Below are positions 10,701 to 21,039 of a stretch of 22,886 nucleotides of DNA, piece by piece (within the stretch, counting starts at the first letter, position 1; every line of letters begins with the position of its first letter). A program made the position numbers and the translations under genes. The stretch is taken from NCBI GenBank assembly GCA_009801015.1, contig VHZZ01016744.1, positions 10,962 through 33,847 on the forward strand. Direction: 5' to 3'. The notes under the pieces are model-generated. The model was given only the letters and a program-made list of their open reading frames with translations. It was not told where the DNA came from and did not search any database. The stretch is from Silene noctiflora. Taxonomy: Eukaryota; Streptophyta; Magnoliopsida; Caryophyllales; Caryophyllaceae.

Positions 10701-13700
10701 AAAGCTGGCTTAGGGAGGACGGGACTTATGATCTCTAGTCTTCTTTTGTTTCTGAAGGTAAGATTTCAGAGTATTGATCTCTCTACAGAGCATAGAACTA
10801 GTTATCATGATTTCTAAAGATGGAATTTGTTCTTTAGTTTTGCCCAACAGCTGAGGAGTCCATCGAGTTATTCAATCAGAAAAGATGTGTAGATGGAAGG
10901 GGTCTTGTTCATCCAAGTCAGATTGTTAGTTAACTGCCTTTTTGTAAAGCCTTTTCATTTGTGATTGTCTTTAAATTTCCTGGAACATAATTCTCTCTCT
11001 GCTCATTATAGAGGTATGTCAAATATTTCGAGCGCATCTTAACGGACTATGGTGGCAATAATCCACCTGATCGTAGGTATGTTTCTCAAAATTTCAATTC
11101 AGACTGTCTTAGAAATGTCAGTTATATAACGATATATGCTGGTACAGGTGTATGCTTAGAGGGTTCCGGCTTCACAAGTGCCCTTATTGGATAAGGCCAT
11201 CGATTACCATCTCTAATCACAATGGTACACTTCATGCTTAATTCTTTATCCTGTCAACTTCCACATATGTATCTGTGAGCTTTAGGGAGTTACAAAGGAC
11301 ATGAAAGGAATGATAATCAAACTTATTCATTGACTGAGAGTGACACAGATGAAACCTATCCTAATGTCATGACTCATGATTAGCTCTTTTGTTCTTCCAT
11401 TAGCACAATGCTCTCAAATCCCAATGTTCTCACAGAACCATCACCTCTTAGATAATAGCAACAGAAGCATTTGATAATCATAGAAGATAATCTGTAAGGG
11501 TTTGCTGAGAGAGTGACTTTGTTATACACTCCGTATTTGGTTAGAGAGGAGCGAGTCCTGAATCATTCTTAGCAATATTCTGTGTTTAGTCTGACCGACT
11601 TTGAGTTATTTTTGTATAAAATGACTTCAAAAGGGGACTCAAAACTATTCATTTCACCTAAATTCATGTAAAATAAACCGTGCATATTTGTGCTATTTTT
11701 TACACCGTATTCTGTTGAAATCTGTGTCCTCGTCCACCACTGAGAAGTTTTGCAAAATCAGTGTCTTTCCGTTGAGTGATTTCCTCCATTTTGTTTAGAA
11801 TCATGATTTGTAAATGGCACAAATTGTTATAGAGTGGAAAAAAGGAAGGGTAAATATGACAAGATGCCTTAGTTTAAGACTTTAAGGCAAGTGGATGAGT
11901 GAATATTTTGTGGAACCTACTAGCTTTTTGTAAGGTTCTTTTTTGGTATTTTCTTGTGAATTTCCACCATAACGGGAAGTGTGTTGGATTCGTTTGAATG
12001 TACTACACCAACGCTAACAACAATACTCTAGTGCCTCAAGGACTCCTATCCCGCAGAGGCGCAGATTGCGGAGTGGAGGGGGTAGTGTATGCGACCTTAT
12101 CGCGTGTTAGAAACACATAGAGAGTGTTTACAGATGACCCAAAATAGAAATTGCGTCAAAAATTGTATCAAATGACTTCTTTTTCACAAAAAAATAAGCG
12201 CATCCAGTTTGGTGAACTTTTTTGCATTATTCCATCATAATCCGAAAGACCAAAGCAAAGAGTAATGAGTCTTTGGCGTCATTGAATATGGAAACATTGT
12301 TTGAAATTTGAATGTACAAACAAGGAAAAATGTAGTGAATCCAAGTGAATGGAGGGACTATATTTTTTTTGTAAAAAGTTGCAACATTTATGGATGAAAA
12401 AGATAGTCTTTCTATTATCTGTTGCCTACTTCAATTGTGTGCCTTCTTATGCCTAATATGGGCCGTCTTACCAATTCTACAGGCATTTTGTTCACCACAA
12501 AGAAACATCCAAAAACCAAGGATCTACTGGTAACTTTTGTTCTGGATTGTTGATGCTTTCAGTTTTTCACTTAGTGTGTGTGGTAGGAGTTGAGATCCTT
12601 TGTCCTATTTTTGCTGCGTCAAGAGAAGTAACTGTGGCACAGAACTGATCATAAAATAGGACACAGGATCCTCTTTGTGCTCATAGTACCTAGCTCTAGA
12701 TATTTTGGTTGACCCCTTACCAAGTTGATTCGTTGTAGCCGGAAGATTTCTGGATTAATTCTTCAAGGAAGGGGATAGCAGTGTTTGCCATACCTGGTGA
12801 GCCTGGTCTGACGGAGTTGGCAGGTGACTTTAAAATTCACTTTCATGATCGGCACGGAGATTTCTACTGGTTTGTATATTTTGCCTTCTCTTACCCAAAT
12901 ATTTCTTAGAATTGCTTTGATCATGATCTCTAACATGTGAGAGATAGACCACCAGAAGTATTGAGGACATGAAAACTGAGATAACCATATTTTGTCTTTC
13001 AGTTGGTTCAACACAACAATGACTGAGAACAAGATTCTTGTAAAGAGTGATGATCTCGATGGCTTCGACAAGGTAGCCTCTTTAGAATGTAGAATTAGAT
13101 ATAAAAATTCTCGCCAACCTGCTATAAAGTTAAGAGAATCATATTATACCTGAAATGACTTGATCCGACCTGACTGCACCACACCCAAAAGTGCATTAAA
13201 ACCCGAAATTACCCGATCTGAACATCAACCCCTTACCATCTGAACAAGCCATTTTCCAAGGTTTAGTTTTTGACTTTTTTTTTTAGGTTTGGCCTGGTTG
13301 TGTGACAAGAATTCCTTATTAATTTTTCAGAGAAAGCTTCCTTCCCCCACATTCCAAGTAGAGATAGTTATGATAGATTATGATGGAAAACCTCTGGAAA
13401 TGCCAAACTCGGAGGAGCTGAAAAAAGGGCCAGGTGGAAGCTCAAGTAATACATCATCTGGCAACAGCAATTTACCAAACTCAGAAGGATCACCTAAAAA
13501 GGAAAACAAAGATGATGTATTTTCCGACAGTGATGGGGAAGAAGACGGTTCTTCTCAAACTAATCAGGCTCAACCTGCTCCTGTCCGACATGCTGCAGAT
13601 AATCTTGCTTCCAATTCAACTCAGAAAATTCAGCAAATGACTGTCAGTGGTAATGAACAAAATTCTAATAGAAGTGGCCACCTTCTCAAAGATCAAGTAA

Positions 13701-13825
13701 GCAAGTCTCAGTTGGCCCAGGAAACACCAAAGGCAGCAGCTGTAGAAACACCTGATTTTAAGGCCATTGCAGCCGATGCTTCTGTTTTTACTTTCGGGGA
13801 TGATGAGGATTATGAGAGCGAATAG
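7780..13825 (+). CDS. PTEN2: PTEN2-type PtdIns(3,4,5)P3 3-phosphatase / protein phosphatase, complete, 12 coding exons
   Basis: Coding exons: 7780-8202, 8396-8497, 8587-8643, 9243-9308, 10581-10757, 10838-10924, 11012-11076, 11148-11224, 12483-12529, 12739-12869, 13003-13072, 13331-13825. They join in phase to 598 aa, close to Arabidopsis PTEN2 (about 610). Layout: a Ser/Pro-rich N-terminal extension (1-141) typical of the plant PTEN2 class; a dual-specificity phosphatase domain (about 145-325) with general-acid loop FPFDDHNCPP and the CX5R signature HCKAGLGRTG, catalytic Cys256 and Arg262; a C2 domain (about 325-470) with ILFTTKKHPKTKDLL, PGEPGLTELAGDFKIHFHDR and C-W-F-N-T-T-M; and a disordered acidic tail with DDVFSDSDGEEDGSS ending FTFGDDEDYESE. 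Known plant PTEN2 proteins dephosphorylate 3-phosphoinositides and bind phosphatidic acid. All introns are GT-AG. The ATG at 7780 is the only one opening the conserved frame. Confidence 0.97.
9784..10013 (+). mobile_element. SINE-like element, copy 1 (PTEN2 intron 4)
   Basis: It carries the plant SINE landmarks TAGTGCTTCAAGG, GGCCTTACC, GTGTTAGTAACACATAGAGG and TTGTTTCCTGATTACCC, the last matching the conserved G-TTGTTTCC-GA--ACCC block of tRNA-derived plant SINEs. It aligns with a second copy at 12014-12268 over its whole length, including a 3' part with CTTCTACTTCACAAAAAGA. Degenerate, no target duplication identified. The open frame at 9877-10122 is within this repeat and is not a gene. 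Confidence 0.7.
12014..12268 (+). mobile_element. SINE-like element, copy 2 (PTEN2 intron 8)
   Basis: This is the better preserved of two related copies: it begins AACAACAATACTCTAGTGCC, continues through GGGGGTAGTGTATGCGACCTT and GTTAGAAACACATAGAGAG, and has GTTTACAGATGACCCAAAA, in the order seen in tRNA-derived plant SINEs. Same orientation as the host gene. The region after the core (about 12150-12268) also aligns with copy 1, so the family has either a long 3' region or a shared downstream unit. Confidence 0.75.
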
Positions 13826-14425
13826 TTCAGATATTATTACTAGTCTGTATTGTTCGGTACAGTTTCACATTTTTTTTACCTCAATCCACTTCAACCCAAC
13901 TCAGTTGATGAGCGCATGTCAGATTGCAGTTTTGTCAGGTGTTGTATCTGTAATTTTTTACATTGTAAAAATCTTGATTTTTTTTCAGTGCCCTGTTTTT
14001 TTTTGGTCATGAACATAAACATCCTTTTTTATATGACCCTTGCTCAAATTATGGAGTAAAAGCAGGAGAATCTTTGAGATACACACTCAAATTATTTCTT
14101 TTTGCACAATTTCATGGATTAGTGAAATTCAATAGTAACAAACCTGCAATGTAATAGATGAATTGTCGGAGCCAAAGAGCGAAAAATTACATCACTTGAA
14201 AGTGGGTTTCTGGAATACAATTGGTACAATAAACAAACCTGCAATGTAATAGATGAATTGTCCGATTCAACGAGTGAAAAAGTACATCACTTGAAAGTGG
14301 ATTTGTGGAATACAATTGGTACAATAAAAAAAAATCTACCCTAACAAAATTGGCAGATGATTACACAAACAAAAACAACATTGCGCAACAAGCTTGAAGC
14401 ACCAAAATTTGCACCCTCAAGGAGA
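13826..14425. other. convergent 3' flank of PTEN2 and SDN genes
   Basis: Both genes end here, 600 bp apart, so it should contain both 3' untranslated regions. It is T-rich up to 14040 on the plus strand and holds the 95-bp tandem duplication described separately. Plus-strand AATAAA signals at 14228-14233 and 14323-14328 are candidate PTEN2 poly(A) signals. No separate gene was recognised; open frames at 13767-14059 overlap the end of PTEN2 in other frames. Confidence 0.6.
14137..14327. repeat. 95-bp tandem duplication (2 copies)
   Basis: Copy 1 (14137-14231) and copy 2 (14232-14326) both begin AACAAACCTGCAATGTAATA and end CAATTGGTACAATAAA, with about ten differences between them. The exact 95-base offset shows a direct tandem duplication. 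It lies between two convergent stop codons, so each copy may be transcribed in either 3' untranslated region. Confidence 0.92.
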
Positions 14426-17400
14426 CTAGAGCCCTTGTTTTCTTGTCAGAGCAGCTACAATCCGATGCAAACTAGAAATTTCTTCATCTCTTTCAGTTAC
14501 CAACTTCTTCAATCTTTCAATCTCATTCTCAAGATCAACAAATGAACTTCCCCGGGAAACTTCAGCATTTTGATCTATCTTTGATCTTTTTGACATGCCT
14601 TCCAACGCCTCTACAGGATTTGATCGCTTTGCTGAGACTTCAGAAGAAGAGGAATCAGGTGACATTTTCCGAACACAGATAGTCGTTGTCAAGCCTGATT
14701 CCATTTTATGAGAGACGAGTTTCTGTGGGCGGCCACATGAATCCTGAAAGTAAATGCAAACATAGTAGGCACTTCAACTCCAATTTTACAGCAAAATAGT
14801 TCAGATGCCAATGTACGATGATGTCATGTTATTATGATGTGAATTAAACTCCTTGAACTATAAACCTGAGTACCTGACCCGTATAACTAATAATCTACTC
14901 CCTCCGCTCCGCTCATTTCTTTACCTATTTTTTTGCAACGAAAAGAGAGAAGCTATGCTTCAAGAAATAGAAAATGAGAAAAAACAACTTTGCCATGAGG
15001 AAAAGTCAACTTGCACATATTTAAACGGAAATGTAAGAAATTGACTTGAGACGCCTAAATAAGAAAAACGTAAAGAATAGACAAGAACTCTGTAAGTACT
15101 AACACCATCAGCAACTACCCCACTTTATCGTGACGTATCTCCCAGTACTACCCAACCTTGCATATTTTTATTTCCAGGACTGCAGGACAGGAAGAAATAA
15201 ACTTTAGAACAGCAACATAAACATCGATGTACCTTTTCTTCGTCTCCCTGCAAATTTACATATGCATTAAGTGCTTCCTCTGGACTATTGAAAATAGCAA
15301 AAGCAGAGTACTTGTCACCTCGACCTTTCTCGCTAACCTGCCAAGCATTATATCAAAAAGTCATTTTCTATTTTTTTGAAATACTGCTTAAAGTTTTTCC
15401 AGAAAATATTGTTTTGGAACGGTTTCAATCTTATTTCTCAAAATCGTGTCCACCTCAACCTTTCTTGCTAACCTGGCAAAGCATTATATCACAAAGTATT
15501 TATTTTTAAATACTGCTTATTATTAAAACAAATAAAAAAAATTGTTATGGAAAGGATTCAGACTTATTTCTCAAAATGGTGCTCATGTAGGGTTGAGAAA
15601 TCCAAACTCGAGACACGGTAAGACACACGCACACGGCATGTCTAGTGTAACTCCATGAGCCAAAGAAAATTTCATCCAGCTTCCCAAGTGGCGTGTCTAG
15701 TATTTTGAGACCATAGTTAGGTTAAGAAAAAAACAGTAGACACACCATTTACAGCGGCGTGTCTACATTCTACAATATATTAAGGAGTATTTTTTTTTCT
15801 TTTTTATCTTTTGGCTTTTTATAGGAAAACATGCCAATCCCTATGGCGTGTTTCTCCCGTATTTTGGGCAAGGGCTATGCAACCCTACGTGGACACTGTT
15901 CCTGAAAATAAGTTTGACATAGACCAAAAAGATAAATTTTTTTTTAAGCATTGCTTCAAAAAGAAAAAAAGTTTGACAAAAAGAAACGTAAAGGTCAATG
16001 GGTTGTGGTGACTGGTGACACGTGCAACAGTGCAACTACGTGGAAACTGAGAAAAGATAATACAATGATGAAATAAGCTAAGAGACTCAAACTCGGTTCG
16101 AAATATACCACACGGATGCATGCCTTAGTGACGGATTTAGCTACTTTATGACAAATCCTTATGTTCATTTTAAGCCGAATGTCGATATGTTGGGCACGGG
16201 TGCGCGGGAAATATGAAAAGTCAAGGTAACAATGGAAACAAGAAGCTTGATGCTATAATGTTGTCATTATTAATGTAGAACACCAAAACACTTCTATCTC
16301 TACCATTCAAGAAAATTGAAGTTCATTACAAATACAGAGTAAGAAAATTCAATATCGCAGCTGAGATAAAGGTTTTGACTTGAAGTCAATGACAAGAAAA
16401 AAAATACTTGAATTGCACATCCACAACAAAGAAAGAAAGAAAAAGTAAACACACTTCAGCAGAGTGTGACAGTGTGAAGACAAGTTATAGTCTGGACTTG
16501 AAAGAATGCAGTATGGAATGAAAACATGTTTACAAAACTAACCAACCTGAGTTTCAATTGTGAAATCCCCGCCAATCACCTGATGAAGTTCTTTGCTAGG
16601 TAAGTCCTGTGGAATTCGGTGAACAAGAAGCTTGGCCTTCTCATTCTCCGGTACCTAACATATTGACAATTACAACATGGAGATAAAGTTACAAACTTGA
16701 AGTTTGATTAATTTTTGGTGTAAACCATCCGATTTAGTTTGGAGTTTGAGCTGTGTAGAGGCACGCCAGCCGTTCTAACTTCTAACTCATCTAAGACCAC
16801 AGTGGTACAAACGAGCAGTTAAATGCATCTTTAACTGCTTAACTTACATCATGCTGAGTGACAGGAATAACATTGTTGAATCCATGCTCTATCTTCGCAA
16901 GCACAAGTTTCATGGCAGCACATGCATCATCTGCACAATTGTGTGAAGCTCCCTTCTTCCGAAGTTCATTACCCAAAACAGTCTGCCAAGACAATTTCAA
17001 ACACCAGGTCATGAAATTCAGATCAACTATAGCTGTATCATATTCAGAAAGCAAATGTTTTCCTTTTATAATCAGCAGTAGAAAAAATAACTCAAAAACA
17101 CCAGATTAACATCAACTATGCACACAGAGAGAGGTTAGAAAATTTGCAGAACTTGCATACAGTGTCCTTCAAGAAACAAAAATTGACGTGCCTTACACAG
17201 ATCGTTCAAAGAAGGTCGTTTTCTTGTAGATTCATCTCCATACTTGTAGATAAATGAAGTGTCAATTACTTTTGCATGGTCTACCTTCATTGCTGCGGGA
17301 AAAATTATGCAATTGGAAATAGAATTATATCAGACGGCATAGTAATATAGTACAAAAAACCTGAAGAGTGAAAAAGCTGTGATAGTTATCATTATGAATA

Positions 17401-20400
17401 CCAAGTGCTAACCTTTCAGGTCATTACTAAGGCTATGACCAACTAAAATCTCTCCACGACACAACAGCCTTCTCATCGATGTCTTCAAATTGTCAAAAAC
17501 GGGAATTGATCAGCACTAAGGAAAGTAAAACCAAACTTGATGAAGACTAGACAATCGACACTCAAATTTCTAAATAGTGGTTAGATAAATTTCGGACCTG
17601 TATATCTTTAACAGAGCAAGTGATTCCATCTAAATCTTTAGCTGAAACACCTGTAATTTGTGTCCTGTAATCTACAATTTGCTTTTCAGGCTTGACGAAT
17701 TCATGGAGTTTAATCTGAAACATAAACAACCAAACTGGAATAACTAGCAAAGGACGAAAACATAGAGTTTTTCAAGAACTTGGATGCAGGTTACATTAAT
17801 TCTTAGACAAACTGAAGAATTACCTGTAGATCCCGATCCACCACACATATTTCAACTAATGCTTCAGTTCCATCCTCACAGAGAACCATCTCACAATCAA
17901 CAGCCAGCAATGTGTTTGATGGTTTCTTGAATTTCTTACCTAGTTTTGAAACAAACCAATCCTATCCACCGTAAACTGTTAGACATAGATAGAGAAGTAT
18001 TCTACAATAACATTGTTCATCAAACTAAATCATATGTATTATCCATGGACTACGGTTTGAAGCTCATCAGTATATGATATTTAAAGCAGAAAATGCAAAG
18101 GGAATCATAAGGCACACCTCTTCGTGTGACGGAAATGAATAAGCCATTCCATAGCGTGGGTGCTCAAGGGTCAAACGGACCAACATCTGTACTGTCACAA
18201 CAACAAATTCTAGAACATTATACCTTTGAAATAATAAACACAATGAGCTTACACAAACTAAAGGAAATGCTCCGGAATAACATCCATCACCACAGCCAGT
18301 CAATTACGATCACCAAAGTCATATCCAGTACCAAGTACGTGGGCCCATTTATCAATAATCAATAAAGGTTAGAGTAACGAGGGCTTTGAGATGCCCTAGT
18401 CAAATATCCCAGACACCCTTGACTGATGTGGCTAGATTGTCCACGTGTCCAACCACTATGTGATAAAATGGTCAGCTACTATAAATAAACAACAAAAAAC
18501 ACATTTATTTGGTAATACTATTCTTACCTAACCACTCCACAAGAGCATATTACCACAAATTCCCCATACAAATACTGAATTAGGTATAAGACGAGCGTTC
18601 CCCGGACATTCCTTGGAGACAAGGTTCATTTGGTTGTTCATTTATGCACGTAGATATGAGTTGTGATGGAGCTTTCATCCAGACTCTGGAGCTTTTACAC
18701 ACTAATAAATTGGCCAGACCGATTATATTACACTTCACGGCTTCACGCGCCAAAAGACTCGCCATTCTTTTTTGTAACCCTTAAGTTAGTTAGAAACAGA
18801 CCGGTACCCCTCAACCAAGTGGCCCTATTACATTTTCTCAGTGTTTTCCTTACTGTTTTCTCACAGAGCCATTGTTGAAAAGAGAAGACTTTTTATTCTG
18901 AGGGAATACAAGTCAATAAAATTCACAATTAGACGCATCGAAACTTACCACCGAAGACATGGATTGCTTATTTTGCTTTCACTTTCTTATGCAGTTAATC
19001 TTCAAGTAGAAAAACCCTCTAAAGAGAAGACTTACATTTTCGTCTCCATTTTCTCACTGTTTTCCTTCCTCTTTTCTCACTGTGCCAGTGTTGAAAAGAG
19101 ACGACTTTTTTATTGTGAGGGAATACAAGTCAATAAACTTCACAATCATAGGCGCATTAAAACTTACCACCGAAGACGATTGTTAATTTGCTTTCACGTT
19201 CTTATGCAGCTAATCTTCAAGTACAAAAAACCCTCTAAATGGCAACATTCATTGCAACAGCTAAGTTCATTATTGATACCCTTATTTATTATTCTACTTC
19301 TCATCGTTCACTTCTCTTCTTGTAATGACACACAAATGAGGTAATTTTTTTCTCCTTACCTGCTCTAAGACTGGTTGTTAAGGTTCCGGTAAAAACACTC
19401 TACTACTTTCTTTAAGTACTTTCTATACGGATCATACGGAGGCAACATTCTTAGCAACTACCACGTTATCAATGATATTTGGCAAAGGCCCAAAAACCGA
19501 ATCTAATTGCTACGTCTAAGTTATAAAATTATGATTTTACCTGTTCAGGAGACTCCGAATCTTGAGATTTTAGATGTTGCTTCACTTGCTCATGATTTGA
19601 GTGACTCTTCATAGTTTTGGCGAAGAACTATAAAGCACCAAATAGATAAGATGTCTACAACAAAAAAATAACAAAGGAAAGTAAAAGTCCAGTGTGTTAC
19701 ATTAATGTCTTCACGCTCCTTGAAGGTAAGTAGAAATGCACGGAGAACATCAGGGGTCCTTTTAGCTGGGTCGCTCATGCTAGAGCCAAACTTTGTATCA
19801 AAAGCTTTTAGAAACTCTTTCCAATCTCCTTTATCACCCTTCATTCCGCTCTTTTGTGCTAACTTGACGATTTGAACAAGAACCTGCATACGTAAGCATA
19901 GACAAAAGCAGTCATCACATATCAAATTATGCATGGAGATGATCCTTGTCGCCAATTGACTTCCAAAGTATAGGCGTTAAGGGCTTACAGGAATATAGTA
20001 ATGTGTGTGGTTAAAGAGGTTTTTTTGCTATAACTTCCCACGAATCACAGATTCATAGACAAGATGCTGCTCAGAGTTCATAATCACAACTTCAGTTAAA
20101 TCAATAATGGACCTCATACATGACGGACTATGATGAGTGAAAAAACCTTGTATGAGTGTTCTACATCAACAGAATTGGAGAAGTTGATCACTAGACACTA
20201 TATACGTCAAGAAGCAAGTTACTCATCCATCACCAATTGGTTTAGAAATGGAACCTCCACTAAGCTTTCCCTTCTCCTTGAGGGTGTGAGTGTGTGACCC
20301 TCGCGCATTTTATTGATTTAACAAATATGAATCACAAAGTGAGTAAAAACAAAATTTGTAGCACTTGTTATCTAAAACACCGAACGCCAACAAAATCCCA

Positions 20401-21039
20401 TGTCTTGAAACATTCTCTTCAGCAAATAGCTTCTCATAACACATTTTTGCTACGATAGTTTTCGTGAAGTTTTTAAGACTCACAAATTCACAATGTCATA
20501 GGACGGAAACAAGAAATTACATACCCTCCATTTCATTCATTTCTTTACCTTTTTAATCTTTGGGAGAAGTATTTTAATCAAAGGTAACCAAATGATTGAA
20601 ACGAAATGAGTATTAACACTCAACGTCTTGGGACGAAAAAAATTACGGAGTACTCCGTAGCACACAGTATTAACCCCTCAAATCTCTGATATGTGATAAC
20701 ATTAGTTTTTCCTTTCCCGTAAAGTTAATTACCAATTTTCCATTATTCAAAATTCAAAAAAAAAAAAAAAAATAGATTCAATAAATATCAATAGCAACCT
20801 AATTAATCAAAGTAATCCAGAGTAATTTGGGTTGACAGCTCTATTATCGAGTACTCCCTCCGTCTCGTTCATTTGTTTACCTTTTGTATTCTCTATGTGT
20901 ATATTGATACGAGTAAAAAGTTAAGAAATGATTGGGATTTGGGACGGAGGGAGTGTTAAGTAGCAGTAGTGGTAAAAAAAAAAAATGAATAAAGAAAAGA
21001 GTTTACATCTTTAGAAGCAGTTGACAGCTTGTCTTCCAT
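14426..21039 (-). CDS. SDN: small RNA degrading nuclease (SDN family, DEDDh 3'-5' exonuclease), complete, 12 exons
   Basis: Exons in transcription order: 21039-21007, 19883-19701, 19627-19541, 18186-18118, 17961-17824, 17714-17598, 17482-17413, 17292-17192, 16982-16848, 16654-16547, 15337-15233, 14743-14426; 487 aa. The N terminus ([39 protein letters not shown]) is typical of plant SDN1-3. The exonuclease domain (about 125-300) has all DEDDh residues: Asp146 and Glu148 in A-V-D-C-E-M-V, Asp230 in GHSLSNDLK, His280 and Asp285 in SHNCADDA. After it come an RRM-like region (about 305-385; [39 protein letters not shown]), a basic nuclear-localisation-like patch ([17 protein letters not shown]) and a C-terminal coiled coil (about 450-482). 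SDN enzymes shorten 2'-O-methylated plant microRNAs from the 3' end. All introns are GT-AG except intron 8 (17191-16983), which appears to be GC-AG. Confidence 0.95.
14898..15055. mobile_element. Stowaway-like MITE in SDN intron 11
   Basis: TA followed by CTCCCTCCGCTCCGCTCATT opens the element. The right end, GTAAGAAATTGACTTGAGACGCC then TA at 15056-15057, is an imperfect inverted complement. About 158 bp, no coding function; the plus-strand frame at 14853-15044 runs through it by chance. Confidence 0.65.
15311..15580. repeat. 135-bp tandem duplication covering the start of SDN exon 11
   Basis: Copy A is about 15311-15445 and copy B about 15446-15580. Shared blocks are ACCTTTCTcGCTAACCTG, GCATTATATCA, AAATACTGCTTA, ATTGTT-TGGAA and CTTATTTCTCAAAAT, always at a 135-base offset or close to it. 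Copy A includes the real acceptor and first codons of exon 11; copy B therefore holds a diverged duplicate of that exon edge inside intron 10. Confidence 0.88.
15633..15853. repeat. dispersed GGCGTGTCTA short repeats in SDN intron 10
   Basis: Versions of GGCGTGTCTA occur at about 15634 (GGCATGTCTAG), 15690, 15756 and 15845 (GGCGTGTTT), with one inverted form TAGACACACC at 15737-15746. Spacing is 56-90 bases. The intervening sequence is not obviously repeated, so this is not a simple satellite; it may be part of a decayed transposon. The plus-strand frame at 15811-16011 crosses this region and shows no protein family. Confidence 0.5.
18832..19245. repeat. 216-bp tandem duplication in SDN intron 3
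   Basis: Copy 1 (18832-19047) and copy 2 (19048 to about 19245) share ATTTTCTCA, GTTGAAAAGAGA-GACTTTTTATT, GAGGGAATACAAGTCAATAA, ACTTACCACCGAAGAC, TTTGCTTTCAC and TAATCTTCAAGTA at a constant offset of 216 bases. It lies inside the 1.35-kb third intron. The 167-codon open frame at 18841-19344 spans both copies and is explained by the duplication, not by a gene. Confidence 0.9.
20524..20610. mobile_element. short Stowaway-like MITE (87 bp) in SDN intron 1
   Basis: TA then CCCTCCATTTCATTCATTTC on the left pairs with AACCAAATGATTGAAACGAA-ATGAG then TA (20611-20612) on the right. The ends are inverted complements over about 30 bases. The central segment resembles the middle of the copy at 6746-6826 (both have AGTATTTTAATC), so the two belong to one subfamily. 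Confidence 0.7.
20854..20953. mobile_element. Stowaway-like MITE (about 100 bp) in SDN intron 1
   Basis: TA followed by CTCCCTCCGTCTCGTTCATT opens the element, and the right end GATTGGGATTTGGGACGGAG-GGAG is its inverted complement. The right-hand TA is not perfect. The terminal repeats are the best match in this window to the common plant consensus. Confidence 0.75.

Noticed and set aside
13434..14059. Additional plus-strand frames at the end of PTEN2
   Set aside because: They are other-frame shadows of the last PTEN2 exon and its T-rich 3' untranslated region.
16839..17054. Upstream extension of SDN exon 9 as a separate start
   Set aside because: The residues before T-V-L-G-N-E-L-R come from intron 8; the CAG acceptor at 16985-16983 gives a correct family-like junction.
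18841..19344. 167-codon plus-strand open frame
   Set aside because: It spans the two copies of a 216-bp intron duplication, lies antisense inside the SDN gene, and shows no protein-family features.
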